64,000 nucleotides of DNA, taken from assembly GCF_000731985.1 (NCBI RefSeq), contig NZ_JNCS01000012.1, forward strand, positions 1-64,000. The letters are read 5' to 3'. Positions 1-8,487 of this stretch are shown piece by piece (the stretch's first letter is position 1; each line of letters starts with the position of its first letter). The notes beneath the pieces are model-generated. The model saw only the letters and a program-made list of their open reading frames with translations. It was not told the DNA's origin and did no database searches. Made by a program: the position numbers and the translations under genes. The DNA is from Natrinema altunense (GTDB lineage: Archaea; Halobacteriota; Halobacteria; Halobacteriales; Natrialbaceae).

Positions 1-30
1 TTGGAGAACGTTACGAGATGTCTTCGCATT

Positions 31-62
31 TGACATCCTCCACGTAACGCGGAGGAATCCCG
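31..62 (-). mobile_element. Solo end of a TnpB (IS200/IS605-type) element
   Basis: The stretch begins with TGACATCCTC and continues into an imperfect hairpin (CCTCC..GGAGG with a TAA loop). The reverse complement of the right end of the complete TnpB element at 50.7 kb has the same layout: TGACATCCTC followed by a hairpin. No tnpB reading frame lies next to it, so it looks like a terminus left behind after deletion, or the edge of an element lost by rearrangement. The assignment rests on this similarity alone. Confidence 0.45.
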
Positions 63-119
63 AGCGGTGGGTGTTTCAGGTTTGCAACCATGGGTCCCGC
101 CACTTCTCGGGAGTTTATA

Positions 120-715
120 TGTCATCCAGTCGTCGTGGTCAGTGGCTGTCTGACCATGCCAAGTGGTCGTTACTCCTATCCTCGACACCATTGATCCTCA
201 TCTCTCCCATCCACTTGTGAAAGCGCCAACATACTACGCCGCCATCGCGAAGGGGCTGCTGCGGCCACGCTCCTCACGAAGGCTGACAGGGATTCAGCGG
301 TCGACGACTGCCAGCTGATCTACGACCTTGATGCAGAGCCCGCCACACAGCTGATGGTGCAGTGTCCCTCGCTTCCCGAAGCAGTTCGAGTCATCTCCGA
401 AAGCAGTGAACAGCTTCTCGCAGCCGCTCGTGAACGGACGGGACGAACAGAATCGAACAGTCGCGGAGTGATGGGGCGTACACGACGTTCCACAGGCGGA
501 ACACGAACCAGCAAGTCAGGCTGATGGCGTGGCCCGTGCGGTTCCAGTGGGACAATCACGAGTGGCGTTCGATCACAGCCCCTGAAATCGGGACAAACCC
601 CGACGAACAGCGCACAACCCCGGAAGTCACTCCCATGGACCTTCGTCCAGCGTGGAGGAACCTCAATTCGAGGTGGACGTCAATATTGTACGTTCGATGA
701 AGCTGTGGTGAATGA
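120..715. other. No intact gene; possible decayed coding sequence
   Basis: About 600 bases with no convincing gene. One plus-strand frame around 260-530 reads through without a stop but has no plausible start and no motif I recognise. The region lies between a TnpB-element end and a broken IS6 element, so it is probably debris from rearrangement. Confidence 0.4.
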
Positions 716-1516
716 GGCACTGTCTAGTTGAGCCAGTTTGAGAAGTGAGCAGGTCGTTGAGTTAATCGACCAAGATGCTCGCAGACCTGCTCAACGAGAT
801 CTACGACGGGGATTTAGAAGAATCTTGGGAGAACGAGCGGACGGCGACGCCCGTCAGGGCGTTCGCCGTCCGCCTCCACGAGACAGGTTGTTCGCTTCGA
901 GAGACAACAACTATTCTCGCCGAATTAGGCGTTGAACGCTCTCATGGTGCGGTTTGGAACTGGGTGCATCGGCTGGCTGACAGCGGACGCGACCCGCCGA
1001 CGTCCACGAGAGCGGAGCACTCGTGCGGCCCATCAGAACGCTTTGCGTTCTGAAGACGGCGTCGCCGTCGCGGGTCGCTCTTGACGAAACCGCTATCAAG
1101 ATCAACGGCGAGTGGTCTTGGTTGTACGCTGCAATAGATACCGAGCCAAAATTGATTCTTGACGTTGCGCTGTTTAGTCGACATGGCACTGATCCGGCGG
1201 CTGCGTTTCTGCAGAAACTCCGCGAGAAACACGATCTCTCAGAGGCTGAGTTTCTCGTCGATCAGTTTGGCTATCGGACTGCCCTCTCTCGAGTCGGACT
1301 GAGCAGTCGGGTCAACTATACCGACCGAAACCTCATCAAAAAGTGGTTTCACACCCTCAAAATGCGTATCGATTGCTTCCATAATTCATGGGTGGGCAGT
1401 CGGGCGAGCGTTCGAGAGTGGCTTGAACAATTCGCGCATTACTACAACCACCAGAGACCGCATCAGGCTCTCGATGGAAACGTACCAGTCAAGGAGGTGC
1501 AGAACTAGACAGTTCC
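716..1516 (+). pseudogene. Broken IS6-family insertion sequence (copy A)
   Basis: The left terminus GGCACTGTCTAGTT matches that of the complete IS6 element at 6740, and a degraded right terminus ends near 1516. The transposase reads in two frames, about 775-1053 and 1023-1508. Compared with the intact copy it carries about 56 extra bases near 1000-1060, including a perfect 9-bp-stem hairpin (TCAGAACGC TTT GCGTTCTGA), which throws it out of frame. The DDE aspartates survive (VALDETAIK, FLVDQFGY), but the catalytic glutamate is lysine (NLIKKWF instead of NLIEKWF). It therefore cannot encode an active transposase. Confidence 0.85.
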
Positions 1517-1567
1517 CACAAGTCGACAGTGCCCTGTGTCCCCAAGGTCTGTGCGTATCTCACTCGG
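1517..1567 (+). repeat. 52-bp direct repeat, copy 1 (5' end of Nudix gene)
   Basis: The sequence running from CACAAGTCGACAGTGCCC to CTCACTCGG recurs with a few differences at 3000-3052. Here it covers the start of the intact Nudix gene; there it is only a remnant. The repeats bracket about 1.4 kb holding the Nudix gene and a toxin-antitoxin pair. Confidence 0.75.
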
Positions 1568-1939
1568 AATAGCCGCGAGTTGCTTGTGTTCGAGGGGCCC
1601 GGCCACGATGGACTCCAGCTCCCGAAAGGAACGATCGAGCCTGGTGAATCGCCGTGGGATGCACTCGAGCGCGAAGTCCGAGAAGAAAGTGGCCTCACAA
1701 CACTTCAGAACGTCGAACACCTGACGAGCGATGTCTGGACGCGCCGGCGCACCCCTCCCAAACGGTATCACCGGCATTTCTTCCATGCAGAGGTCGACGT
1801 CGACCGCGACACGTGGACGCACGTGGTGACTGGTGATGGGGCCGAACAGGGCACCGAATTCACTTACTCCTGGCTCGAGTTGCCCACAACTCGAGAGTTC
1901 GCCCTCAATCTCGACGACTATGTGCATCTCGTCTCCTAG
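1529..1939 (+). CDS. Nudix hydrolase
   Basis: 136 residues from a GTG start. The Nudix box is complete: GTIEPGESPWDALEREVREESGL fits Gx5Ex7REUxEExGU exactly (about residues 31-53, shown here by its key residues G, E, REV, EE, G). Such enzymes hydrolyse nucleoside-diphosphate-linked substrates with Mg2+; the substrate cannot be told from sequence. The start lies in the 52-bp repeat and only 13 bases from the degraded end of IS6 copy A, so the native promoter may be lost or replaced. A 206-residue opposite-strand frame over it is a shadow. Confidence 0.85.
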   Translation: MPCVPKVCAYLTRNSRELLVFEGPGHDGLQLPKGTIEPGESPWDALEREVREESGLTTLQNVEHLTSDVWTRRRTPPKRYHRHFFHAEVDVDRDTWTHVVTGDGAEQGTEFTYSWLELPTTREFALNLDDYVHLVS

Positions 1940-2144
1940 TGCCGCTTCGAGAATGACAAGCGCGTTTGTCGAGGGGATCCCAACAGGCTGACAGACGAAG
2001 TCTGACAACGTAATAGAAGCAGGAAGCCCGTCCTCAAGGAGCAAGCAAGTGGGGACAGGTAGTTCAAGCCTCAGATCATGTAACGCAGTCCACTCCGGTT
2101 GAGGCACCGAAACATTTGTATACATTGTATACTATGTAAACAGT

Positions 2145-2435
2145 ATGGGATCAATCTCGGCACGTGTGCCCGATGAGTTGGAGACTGAACTCGACGCGTA
2201 TCTTGAGGACGAGAACCTCGACCGGAGTACGGCCGTTCGGAAGCTGCTCTCCGAGGGTCTCGAAGAGTGGCGACGCGAACGAGCACTCGACCAACTTGCA
2301 GCTGGAACTATCACATTCAGTAAAGCGGCTGAGATGGCAGGGATGTCCGTCTGGGATTTTGCTCAGCTCGCTAAAGAGCGTGACATCACCTGGGTGGCGG
2401 ACGATCATCTTGATGCAGATCTCGAGGCGCTGTGA
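2145..2435 (+). CDS. UPF0175/ribbon-helix-helix antitoxin
   Basis: 96 residues. The N-terminus (SARVPDELETELDAYLEDE) resembles a ribbon-helix-helix DNA-binding segment, and the C-terminal half (SKAAEMAGMSVWDFAQLAKE) is a UPF0175-type helix-turn-helix. Its stop codon directly abuts the ATG of the DUF3368 PIN-like gene, the standard order for this toxin-antitoxin type. The upstream TATACATTGTATACTATGTAAAC stretch (2118-2140) is A+T-rich and partly palindromic, a likely promoter and autoregulatory operator. Confidence 0.8.
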   Translation: MGSISARVPDELETELDAYLEDENLDRSTAVRKLLSEGLEEWRRERALDQLAAGTITFSKAAEMAGMSVWDFAQLAKERDITWVADDHLDADLEAL

Positions 2436-2948
2436 ATGTGGGTCTTCGACGCGACGCCGCTCATATATCTCGCGAAGGTTGATCGACTCACGCTCGCCCA
2501 ACACCTCGAAGCCTCGTGTGTGATTCCTGAGCGAGTTTACGAGGAAGTTGTCACAACCGGCATTGAAGAAGGATATCCGGACGCCCGTCGTATCGAGCGG
2601 AGCGTCGGCGCCAACCAGTTCGAGATTGTGCCGGTTGAACCCTCCCCATTGCTGTCACGGCTCCAAAATAATAGTAATCTCAGCGACGCTGACATCGCCG
2701 TCCTTGCCTGTGCCGATTCGTATGACGGTGTGGCTGTGATGGATGAGACGTATGGTCGTGACGTCGCCGCGGCTGAAGGAATCACAACTCGGGGCACGGC
2801 GTATCTCATCCTAAAACTCGCGAAGCAGGACGCGATCGATGTCGACGACGCACGAACCGTAATCGATACGATGATCGACGAGGGGTGGTATTGCGCTCCT
2901 GATGTCTACACGAAAATTATTCAGAAACTAGATGCGCTTTCGAAATGA
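2436..2948 (+). CDS. DUF3368-type PIN-like toxin
   Basis: 170 residues. It starts with MWVFDATPLIYLAKVDRL, carrying the first acidic PIN-fold residue. NLSDADIAVLACA and VAVMDETYGRDVA supply the other acidic positions, and TRGTAYLILKLAK is a typical DUF3368 C-terminal signature. By family it is the toxin (putative RNase) partner of the UPF0175 protein encoded immediately upstream with no gap. Confidence 0.82.
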   Translation: MWVFDATPLIYLAKVDRLTLAQHLEASCVIPERVYEEVVTTGIEEGYPDARRIERSVGANQFEIVPVEPSPLLSRLQNNSNLSDADIAVLACADSYDGVAVMDETYGRDVAAAEGITTRGTAYLILKLAKQDAIDVDDARTVIDTMIDEGWYCAPDVYTKIIQKLDALSK

Positions 2949-2999
2949 ACTGGTACTGTTTCAAAGCGGTAGCTTATTGTAAATGTCCCTACTAGTATG

Positions 3000-3052
3000 C
3001 ACAAGTCGCCAGTGCCCTGTGTCCCCCAAAGTCTGTGCGTATCTCACCCGGG
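3000..3052 (+). repeat. 52-bp direct repeat, copy 2; remnant of Nudix 5' end
   Basis: Near-identical to 1517-1567. It still spells PKVCAYLTR in one frame, but one extra C in the CCCCC run shifts the reading frame, and the Nudix box does not follow. It is a 5' remnant of a second Nudix copy, left by duplication and deletion around the toxin-antitoxin pair. Confidence 0.7.
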
Positions 3053-3131
3053 ATCGACCACCCCCACTCGGCAGAACTGATCGACTGCAGGTCGTCATCG
3101 ACGGGCGAGAGAAACCGGGAGACGGCCGTGC

Positions 3132-3395
3132 CTACTCCTCACTCGACTCGAGTTCGCTCATATCGAGGGTGCCCTCGAGATATGCGGCCCCGGTCTCCGT
3201 CAGTTGATAGAGACCAGTATCGACGATATCGAGTAAACCAGCCTCCGAAAGTGTCCGACAGCGCTTACTGACATACTGCCGGTCGTACTCGATATTTGCT
3301 GCGAGTACCCTTGGAGAAACCAGAATCGCATGCTCGTCAAAGAAGAGCATGATCTCGTAATCGACAGGAGCCATCCAGGGAACTCGCTCTACCAT
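3132..3395 (-). CDS. PhiH1-repressor-like winged-helix protein
   Basis: 87 residues. The pattern is that of small haloarchaeal winged-helix regulators related to the phage PhiH1 repressor: a recognition-helix segment (NIEYDRQYVSKRCRTLSEAG), then the wing and tail (YQLTETGAAYLEGTLD). A second, related protein is at 60257-60517. It stands alone on this strand, divergent from the gene at 3628. The target is unknown. Confidence 0.7.
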   Translation of the reverse strand: MVERVPWMAPVDYEIMLFFDEHAILVSPRVLAANIEYDRQYVSKRCRTLSEAGLLDIVDTGLYQLTETGAAYLEGTLDMSELESSEE

Positions 3396-3627
3396 CTATT
3401 CGTGATATCCCACTACCGGAACGGAAAAATCAGCACTATTCCCGGGAAAGTAGACCACTTACGTGGTTTGTGTCGAACCACGTTCGTAGCTAAAGTTTAT
3501 ATCAGATGGATGCATTGTTTGACGTATGGAAGCTATATGTGACTCGCCCAGTCGGAGCGTCACAGAACGGCGGGCCGGTGGGGACCCATCGGACCCGCGG
3601 TAGCTCCCACGTCACCCGACGGAAGCC

Positions 3628-4158
3628 ATGTCAAACGATGATCCACGGGGTGAACGCCCCGAGCGACGACACGCATCGAGCCGATCCACGCAGGACGGTG
3701 CCGCGGGCGGGTCGCGATCCGCGCCGGACCGACGGACAGACGGCGACACCACTGTCTCCGTTCGCGCCCGCCTCGAGAAAATCGTCGACCTCACCGGTAG
3801 CGTCCTGACGGACGTACGCAACCCCGACGCGACGATCGGGTGCGAAGACATCGACGAGGAAACGCGCCGCGATGCGAAACGGCGACTGCGGGAGATCGAC
3901 GCCGAGACGAGGCGCGTCGGACTCGTCCTGTTCGGCCCGGACGGCACGCTGTCCGACGGGCCGACCGGCGACTCCGAGAGCGACATGCCGGCGGTCATCC
4001 ACGGCGATTCGCTCACCACCTCCTATCTGGGCCCGGACCCGGGTGCCTTCGAACGGACACGCGGGACAGCCGACGCCGAACGCACGGAGCAGTCAGCCGG
4101 ACCGACTCACCGAACCGCAGCCGACTCGACCCACGAGAGCGACCGCGATGGTACGTGA
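3628..4158 (+). CDS. Conserved haloarchaeal protein of unknown function
   Basis: 176 residues, very hydrophilic. The N-terminal 40 residues look disordered. The centre (VRARLEKIVDLTGSVLTDV and EETRRDAKRRLREIDAET) is predicted helical, and the C-terminal third is again low-complexity. I recognise no catalytic motif. An ATG start is chosen because the upstream extension adds only unlikely sequence. It precedes the MaoC-type gene by about 80 bases. Confidence 0.6.
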   Translation: MSNDDPRGERPERRHASSRSTQDGAAGGSRSAPDRRTDGDTTVSVRARLEKIVDLTGSVLTDVRNPDATIGCEDIDEETRRDAKRRLREIDAETRRVGLVLFGPDGTLSDGPTGDSESDMPAVIHGDSLTTSYLGPDPGAFERTRGTADAERTEQSAGPTHRTAADSTHESDRDGT

Positions 4159-4239
4159 CGGCTCGAGCATCGCTCTCGATGTACGGACAGTCGCGTCGGT
4201 CCGCTATGCTTTTCCCTCCCTTCTGCGTCCGCACTATCG

Positions 4240-4689
4240 ATGCGCTACTTCGAGGACATCGAGGTCGGATCGACCGAGGAGTTCGGCGAGTACCACGTCA
4301 CCAAAGCTGAGATCACCGAGTTCGCCGAACAGTACGATCCGCAGCCGTTCCACACTGACGAGGACGCCGCGAGCGAATCGGCATTCGGCGAGCTGGTCGC
4401 GTCGGGTTGGCATACCGCCGCGATGTCCATGCGACTGCTCGTGGACAACTACTTGGGGGACCAAGCGGGTATGGGTGGTCGCAGCGCGGACGAACTACGC
4501 TGGGAGCGGCCGGTCACACCGGGCGAAACGCTCTCTCTCCGACTCGAGGTCGTGGACAAACACTGCTCCGAGAGTGATCCACAGCGGGGATACGTGGACA
4601 ACTACATCGAAGTGGTGAACCAGGACGACGAAGTCGTGCTCTCGTATATCGTGACGGGGATGATCGAACGACGAAAAAGCGACGAGTAG
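4240..4689 (+). CDS. MaoC-family (hot-dog fold) dehydratase
   Basis: 149 residues, usual length for a single-domain MaoC protein. The hydratase motif is present: EQYDPQPFHTDEDAA gives the catalytic Asp and His pair, followed by GELVASGWHTAAMSMRLL, typical of this family. Members hydrate enoyl-CoA esters in fatty-acid or PHA metabolism. No neighbour identifies the substrate. The next gene (4736) is convergent. Confidence 0.85.
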   Translation: MRYFEDIEVGSTEEFGEYHVTKAEITEFAEQYDPQPFHTDEDAASESAFGELVASGWHTAAMSMRLLVDNYLGDQAGMGGRSADELRWERPVTPGETLSLRLEVVDKHCSESDPQRGYVDNYIEVVNQDDEVVLSYIVTGMIERRKSDE

Positions 4690-4735
4690 TCCCGCGGTCG
4701 CGCTCTCGGCGCGAAAAGGGCGACGGCGCACTCAG

Positions 4736-5200
4736 TTAGGCGTCCGATTCGAAGCCCCACTCCCGGAGTCGGTCGACGACGTCGTCGACGTTGTGCATCG
4801 CCGCTTCGTAGGCCGCTTCTCGAACGTCGGTCTTCGACACGTCAGTGCCGAGTTCGTCGCTGACCGCATCGACGAACTCGTCTTCCGCCTCGACGACGTA
4901 CTCGCGGAGATAGAACTGCACCATTCCCCGGTCCTGCTTGACGGTATCCCGGACGTAGACCCAGGGGACACCGTCGTCGTCAGCGCCGGTTTGGGGCGGC
5001 TCGCGGATCACTGCCCCGCTCGAATCGGCGTCGCTGACGACATCCTGCTCACCGTCGTCCGTGTCCGCGCCGCGAGTCGTCTCCGACTCGGTACCAGCGC
5101 GGTCCGGTTCGGAGTCGGCGTCGTCATCGACGGTTGACGCCGCGGCCGTGCCCTCGTCCTGTGTGTCCGCAAACGGATCGCTCCCGGACCCTTTCTTCAT
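4736..5200 (-). CDS. ParA-linked acidic partner protein
   Basis: 154 residues; the ATG is chosen because it overlaps the parA stop as ATGA (5197-5200), implying translational coupling. The first 75 residues are an acidic, low-complexity linker. The C-terminal 75 (PWVYVRDTVKQDRGMVQFYL, then EAAYEAAMHNVDDVVDRL) form a compact helical domain that I recall from second genes of haloarchaeal parA operons. By position it is the ParB-like adaptor, but no HTH or CTPase motif is visible. Confidence 0.65.
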   Translation of the reverse strand: MKKGSGSDPFADTQDEGTAAASTVDDDADSEPDRAGTESETTRGADTDDGEQDVVSDADSSGAVIREPPQTGADDDGVPWVYVRDTVKQDRGMVQFYLREYVVEAEDEFVDAVSDELGTDVSKTDVREAAYEAAMHNVDDVVDRLREWGFESDA

Positions 5201-6039
5201 CGGTCGCTCACCTCCTCGATCTCCGTCGCCAGCCGATCGATCTTCTCGAGCGTCGCCATCTCGTGCTCCCGCTGGCGGTCGCGGTACGCCTCGACGTAGC
5301 GTCGCGGCGGGCACTGCTGATCCCAACAGCCTTCGAAAAGCGACGAGCGCTCGCGGATCGCGACCGGCGCGGGATAACCGCGGTCGCGAATCTCCGAGAG
5401 GTACCGCTCCTGGTCGGACGTCCGACCGACGCCGTTCGGGACGGCCGAGAGGACGCCGATTTCGGCCTCGAGACGATCCTCGAGACCATCGACGAGTTCC
5501 TCCAGACCCAGAACGCTTTGCATTCCTTTCCCGGTCGGCTCGACGGGGATCACCAGGCTTCGCGTGGCCGAGACAGCATTGTAGAGGTGGGGCCCCGCAG
5601 TCGCCGGCGGATCGACGACGATCACGTCGTACTCCTCGGGGATACCGGACTCCAAGAGAACCCGTCGGAGTCGATCGTACGGATCGAACTCGTCGCCCTC
5701 GCCCAGGTCGTCTGCCATCCGTTGGGCCCTGTTCAGGAGATCCTCGAGATTTTCGAGCATGTTGTGACTCGGGATGAGATCGAAGCCGTACTCCGTTTCG
5801 TGGATCAGATCCTGGAAGGGGCCTTTCGGTCGATCGATCAGGTGGCGAACGATGTTATCCGCCTGACTGTCACCCCGAGGCGCATCGACATCGAGGAGAT
5901 ACGTGAGCGAACCGTTTTGCTGGTCCATGTCGATCGCGAGAACGTCGAGTCCGTGGGAGGCATGCGCCTCGAGTAGCGCCGCCCCGATGGTCGATTTCCC
6001 GACGCCGCCGGCCTCCGAGTAGGTCGTATACGTGAGCAT
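5197..6039 (-). CDS. parA: ParA/Soj-type partition ATPase
   Basis: 280 residues. A Walker-type P-loop lies at the N-terminus (SEAGGVGKST, residues 8-17), where the lysine of the classical deviant Walker motif is replaced by S-E-A, as I recall for haloarchaeal relatives. The A-prime motif IDMDQQNGSLTYLL and the Walker B segment YDVIVVDPPATAG follow. The family binds DNA non-specifically in its ATP form and moves plasmids. The gene begins beside the A+T-rich iteron field, the probable centromere. Confidence 0.88.
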   Translation of the reverse strand: MLTYTTYSEAGGVGKSTIGAALLEAHASHGLDVLAIDMDQQNGSLTYLLDVDAPRGDSQADNIVRHLIDRPKGPFQDLIHETEYGFDLIPSHNMLENLEDLLNRAQRMADDLGEGDEFDPYDRLRRVLLESGIPEEYDVIVVDPPATAGPHLYNAVSATRSLVIPVEPTGKGMQSVLGLEELVDGLEDRLEAEIGVLSAVPNGVGRTSDQERYLSEIRDRGYPAPVAIRERSSLFEGCWDQQCPPRRYVEAYRDRQREHEMATLEKIDRLATEIEEVSDR

Positions 6040-6082
6040 GTGAGATAGTTAGCTTTCTCGAATATAATGTTTCGGAATACGT

Positions 6083-6620
6083 ACCGAATAGTGTAACCAA
6101 TTAGCCTAACCGAATAGTGTTTCCGGGAGGAGTTCGGGGATGGGGTGAACAGGTATTCCACAGAGTGACCGCAATCAAAAACCGGCGCTGAATCTGGACC
6201 GCATGCTCTCTCCGAGACAGCATCACGCTCGAGTTAGTCGAGTTCGACCCGATACCGGGTGAGACGGCCGGGACCGTCGGTCCCGCTGGAAGTCGGCGTG
6301 AAACGCCAGCGACACCGCGAGCGTGTCCTCGAGAAGTCGACATCCGTTGAGAACGTGCCGTGGACGAGTACTTCTTCGGCGTATCTTCTACTAGAGCGTA
6401 CAGAAAGAGAGCCTAACCGAGTTGTCTAACTGAGCAGCCTTACTAATTAGCCTAACAGGCATCGCCCATAGAATATTCAGCCAGGGGTTCCCACTGGGAC
6501 GTCCGCTACCGCAGACTCGAAGGTGGGGCCTAACCGGTTAGACAAACCACATAGACTAACTAATTAGGAACTAGAGTAGAGATTTCTTACTAGCCTAACT
6601 AACTAGCCCACCCATGGTAG
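6083..6620. repeat. Partition-type iteron field, left part
   Basis: An A+T-rich tract directly upstream of parA contains many related short motifs around CTAAC and TTAG, for example AATTAGCCTAACCGAATAGTG, GGCCTAACCGGTTAGAC, GACTAACTAATTAGG and TAGCCTAACTAACTAGCC. The unit ACCGAATAGTGT occurs twice, at 6083 and 6109. Motifs appear in both orientations. Position and layout suit a centromere (parS) bound by the partition proteins; the parA promoter must also lie here. The same motifs reappear right of the IS6 element. Confidence 0.65.
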
Positions 6621-6739
6621 AACATCGCCTCGGGGGGACCACATCCCGCGAGGTAACGTTCCTAACGGAAGGAGAGAGATATCGACGACAAACTCGAGTC
6701 CCATAGTGATCACAGAATCCTCCGACGGAACAGCTGATG

Positions 6740-7482
6740 GGCACTGTCTAGTTAGCGCAGTTTGAGAAGCGAGCAGGTCGTAGAACTAGTTTGGCTATGC
6801 CGCTCGCAGACCTACTCAGCGAGTGCTACGCGGCGGAATTTGATGAATCATGGGAGTGTGAGCGGACGGCGAACACCCTAACTGGTGTCGCCGTCCGTCT
6901 CTACGCGACCGGTTGTTCGCTTCGAGAGACACAAGCGATTCTTCGCTTGCTCGGCGTTAAACGATCTCATCAAGCGATCTGGCACTGGGTACATCGGCTG
7001 GCTGACAGCGTTCCAGACCCGCCGACGGCGAAGCCGTCGCGGGTCGCCATTGATGAGACCGCTGTCAAGATCAATGGCGACTGGTCTTGGGTATATGCTG
7101 CAATCGACCTAGATTCGCGGTTGATTCTTGATGTCGCAGTGTTCGGACGACGAGGAACCGATCCAGCCGCTGCATTTCTGCATCGATTGACCGAGAAACA
7201 CGATCTCTCCGAAGTTGTGTTTCTCGTCGATGGCTACGGCTATCTGACTGTCCTCTCTCGATTGGGGTTAAGCGATCAACTCGACTACGTCGAGCGAAAC
7301 CTGATCGAAAAGTGGTTTCAGACCTTCAAGAGACGGGTTGACCGCTTCCATAATTCGTGGGTGGGCAGTCGGGCGAGCGTCAGAGAATGGCTTGAACAGT
7401 ACGTATACTACTATAACACACAACGACCGCATCAATTACTCAACGGACAGACGCCGGCCGAGGTGCTAAACTAGACAGTGCC
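6740..7482 (+). mobile_element. Complete IS6-family insertion sequence (copy B)
   Basis: 743 bp bounded by inverted repeats GGCACTGTCTAGTT (6740-6753) and its complement AACTAGACAGTGCC ending at 7482. The 7-base sequence GCTGATG flanks both ends (6733-6739 and 7483-7489), a target duplication showing a simple insertion. It sits inside the iteron field, splitting it in two. Confidence 0.92.
6791..7474 (+). CDS. IS6-family DDE transposase
   Basis: 227 residues, full length. The catalytic triad is intact: IDETAVKI (first Asp), FLVDGYGYL (second Asp), NLIEKWFQTFKRRVDRF (Glu, with the downstream Lys/Arg). The N-terminal helix-turn-helix (SLRETQAILRLLGVKRSHQAIWHWV) would bind the ends. IS6 transposases act by replicative cointegrate formation, so this copy can fuse replicons or delete DNA together with the related copies at 716, 7733 and 35839. 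An alternative start is the second in-frame ATG (MPLADLLSE). Confidence 0.92.
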   Translation: MAMPLADLLSECYAAEFDESWECERTANTLTGVAVRLYATGCSLRETQAILRLLGVKRSHQAIWHWVHRLADSVPDPPTAKPSRVAIDETAVKINGDWSWVYAAIDLDSRLILDVAVFGRRGTDPAAAFLHRLTEKHDLSEVVFLVDGYGYLTVLSRLGLSDQLDYVERNLIEKWFQTFKRRVDRFHNSWVGSRASVREWLEQYVYYYNTQRPHQLLNGQTPAEVLN

Positions 7483-7529
7483 GCTGATGGTTTCTCTCGA
7501 GAACAGGATGTGTCATATGGGTGCCGATT

Positions 7530-8250
7530 AGAATGGGCTAATGAACTAGACTAGCTCATTAGACTAACCAAACAGGGGGTGGAGGTGAGAAAAGGTCGCT
7601 ATCCGTCAGAACAACATTCCTAAATGGAGAAACCAGACAGCCCAATGAGTTAGATTATAAAGTTAGGCTAACTGAGATGGGATAATTGAGTCGATCCAAG
7701 AAGCAGCAAATCTTTGCAAGAATCGGCTAGAATGCTCACAGACCTGGCAGTGAGAGCTATGCGGCGGATTTGAAAGAACAGTGGGCGTTCTGAAGATGGC
7801 GACGCCGTCACGGGTTGCGGTTGCCGAGACCGCTACCAAAATCAGCGACGAGTGAGCCGGATTGGATGCTGCAATAGAGGTCGAGACGAAGTCCGTTCTT
7901 GACGTTGCACCGTTTGATCGGCGGGGCATCGATCCAGCGGCTGCGTTTCTCGTCGAGTAATTCGGCTATCGGGCTGTCCACTCTCGAGTAGGAACGTACG
8001 GTCAGGTCAACTAGACTGAGCGATGCCTAATCGGAAAGCAGTTTTACGCCCACAGATGTGGATCGGCCGTTCGATAACGCGTGGGTCGGCAGTCGATAGA
8101 GCGTCCGCGAATGGCTTGAGAAGTTAAGCACTACGACAACCGTCAGTGACCGCCTGGGCTCTCGGTGGAAAGATGCCGATTGAGGGGCCTAAAAATAGAT
8201 ATGCCAAATAGGCCAAAGGGTTAGGCTAGCCAGTTAGTCCATATAAAAGG
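7530..8250. repeat. Partition-type iteron field, right part
   Basis: To the right of the IS6 element the same motif vocabulary resumes: GGGCTAATGAACTAGACTAG, CATTAGACTAACC, GTTAGGCTAACTGAG, and GGTTAGGCTAGCCAGTTAG near 8210-8240. A dead IS6 copy (7733-8195) lies within it. The two halves were probably contiguous before the IS insertions. Confidence 0.6.
7733..8195 (+). pseudogene. Fossil IS6-family transposase (copy C)
   Basis: Aligned by eye with copies A and B it retains recognisable blocks (ATGCTCACAGACCTG, CGACGCCGTCACGGGTT, ATCCAGCGGCTGCGTTTCTC, GTGGGTCGGCAGTCG) but has multiple stops and deletions. Its CGTTCTGAAGATGGCGACGCC segment matches copy A rather than copy B, so A and C share ancestry. 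No inverted repeats remain. Confidence 0.8.
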
Positions 8251-8265
8251 ACAACTGAAACTAGA

Positions 8266-8285
8266 ACACTTCGATAGAGGTGTGT
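8266..8285 (+). promoter_or_regulatory. Origin recognition box, left 1
   Basis: CACTTCGATAGAGGTGTGT matches the reverse complement of the box repeated across the cdc6 locus (consensus ACACCYCTATCGATGTGT) apart from one altered position. It is the outermost of three boxes downstream of cdc6, next to the iteron field. Confidence 0.6.
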
Positions 8286-8421
8286 CCGGATTCTCAATAA
8301 TTGAAAACCTATAGCTAGCCGGAACGTTCGCTGATAGCCAATATATTGGACGACAGTTCTCGATTCGTACTGAACTTCGGGGGAACTTATTTGCCAGCGA
8401 TCATGGTCTCAAAAGCCAGAT

Positions 8422-8474
8422 CACACATCGATAGAGGTGTGTGCCATGGAGGGAAACACATCGATAACGGTGTG
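8422..8474 (+). promoter_or_regulatory. Pair of origin recognition boxes, left 2 and 3
   Basis: ACACATCGATAGAGGTGTGT (about 8423-8442) and ACACATCGATAACGGTGTG (about 8456-8474) lie in tandem and in the same orientation, ending 13 bases before the cdc6 stop codon. They are inverted relative to three of the four boxes upstream of cdc6. Presumed binding sites for the Orc1/Cdc6 encoded between them. Confidence 0.72.
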
Positions 8475-8487
8475 CCAGCCCGGAAGC

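Noticed and set aside
1505-2125. 206-codon minus-strand frame opposite the Nudix gene
   Set aside because: The Nudix box is perfect on the plus strand; the antisense frame has no family features.
6083-8250. Short repeats considered as a CRISPR array
   Set aside because: Motifs are short, in both orientations and irregularly spaced, and there are no cas genes; partition iterons fit better.
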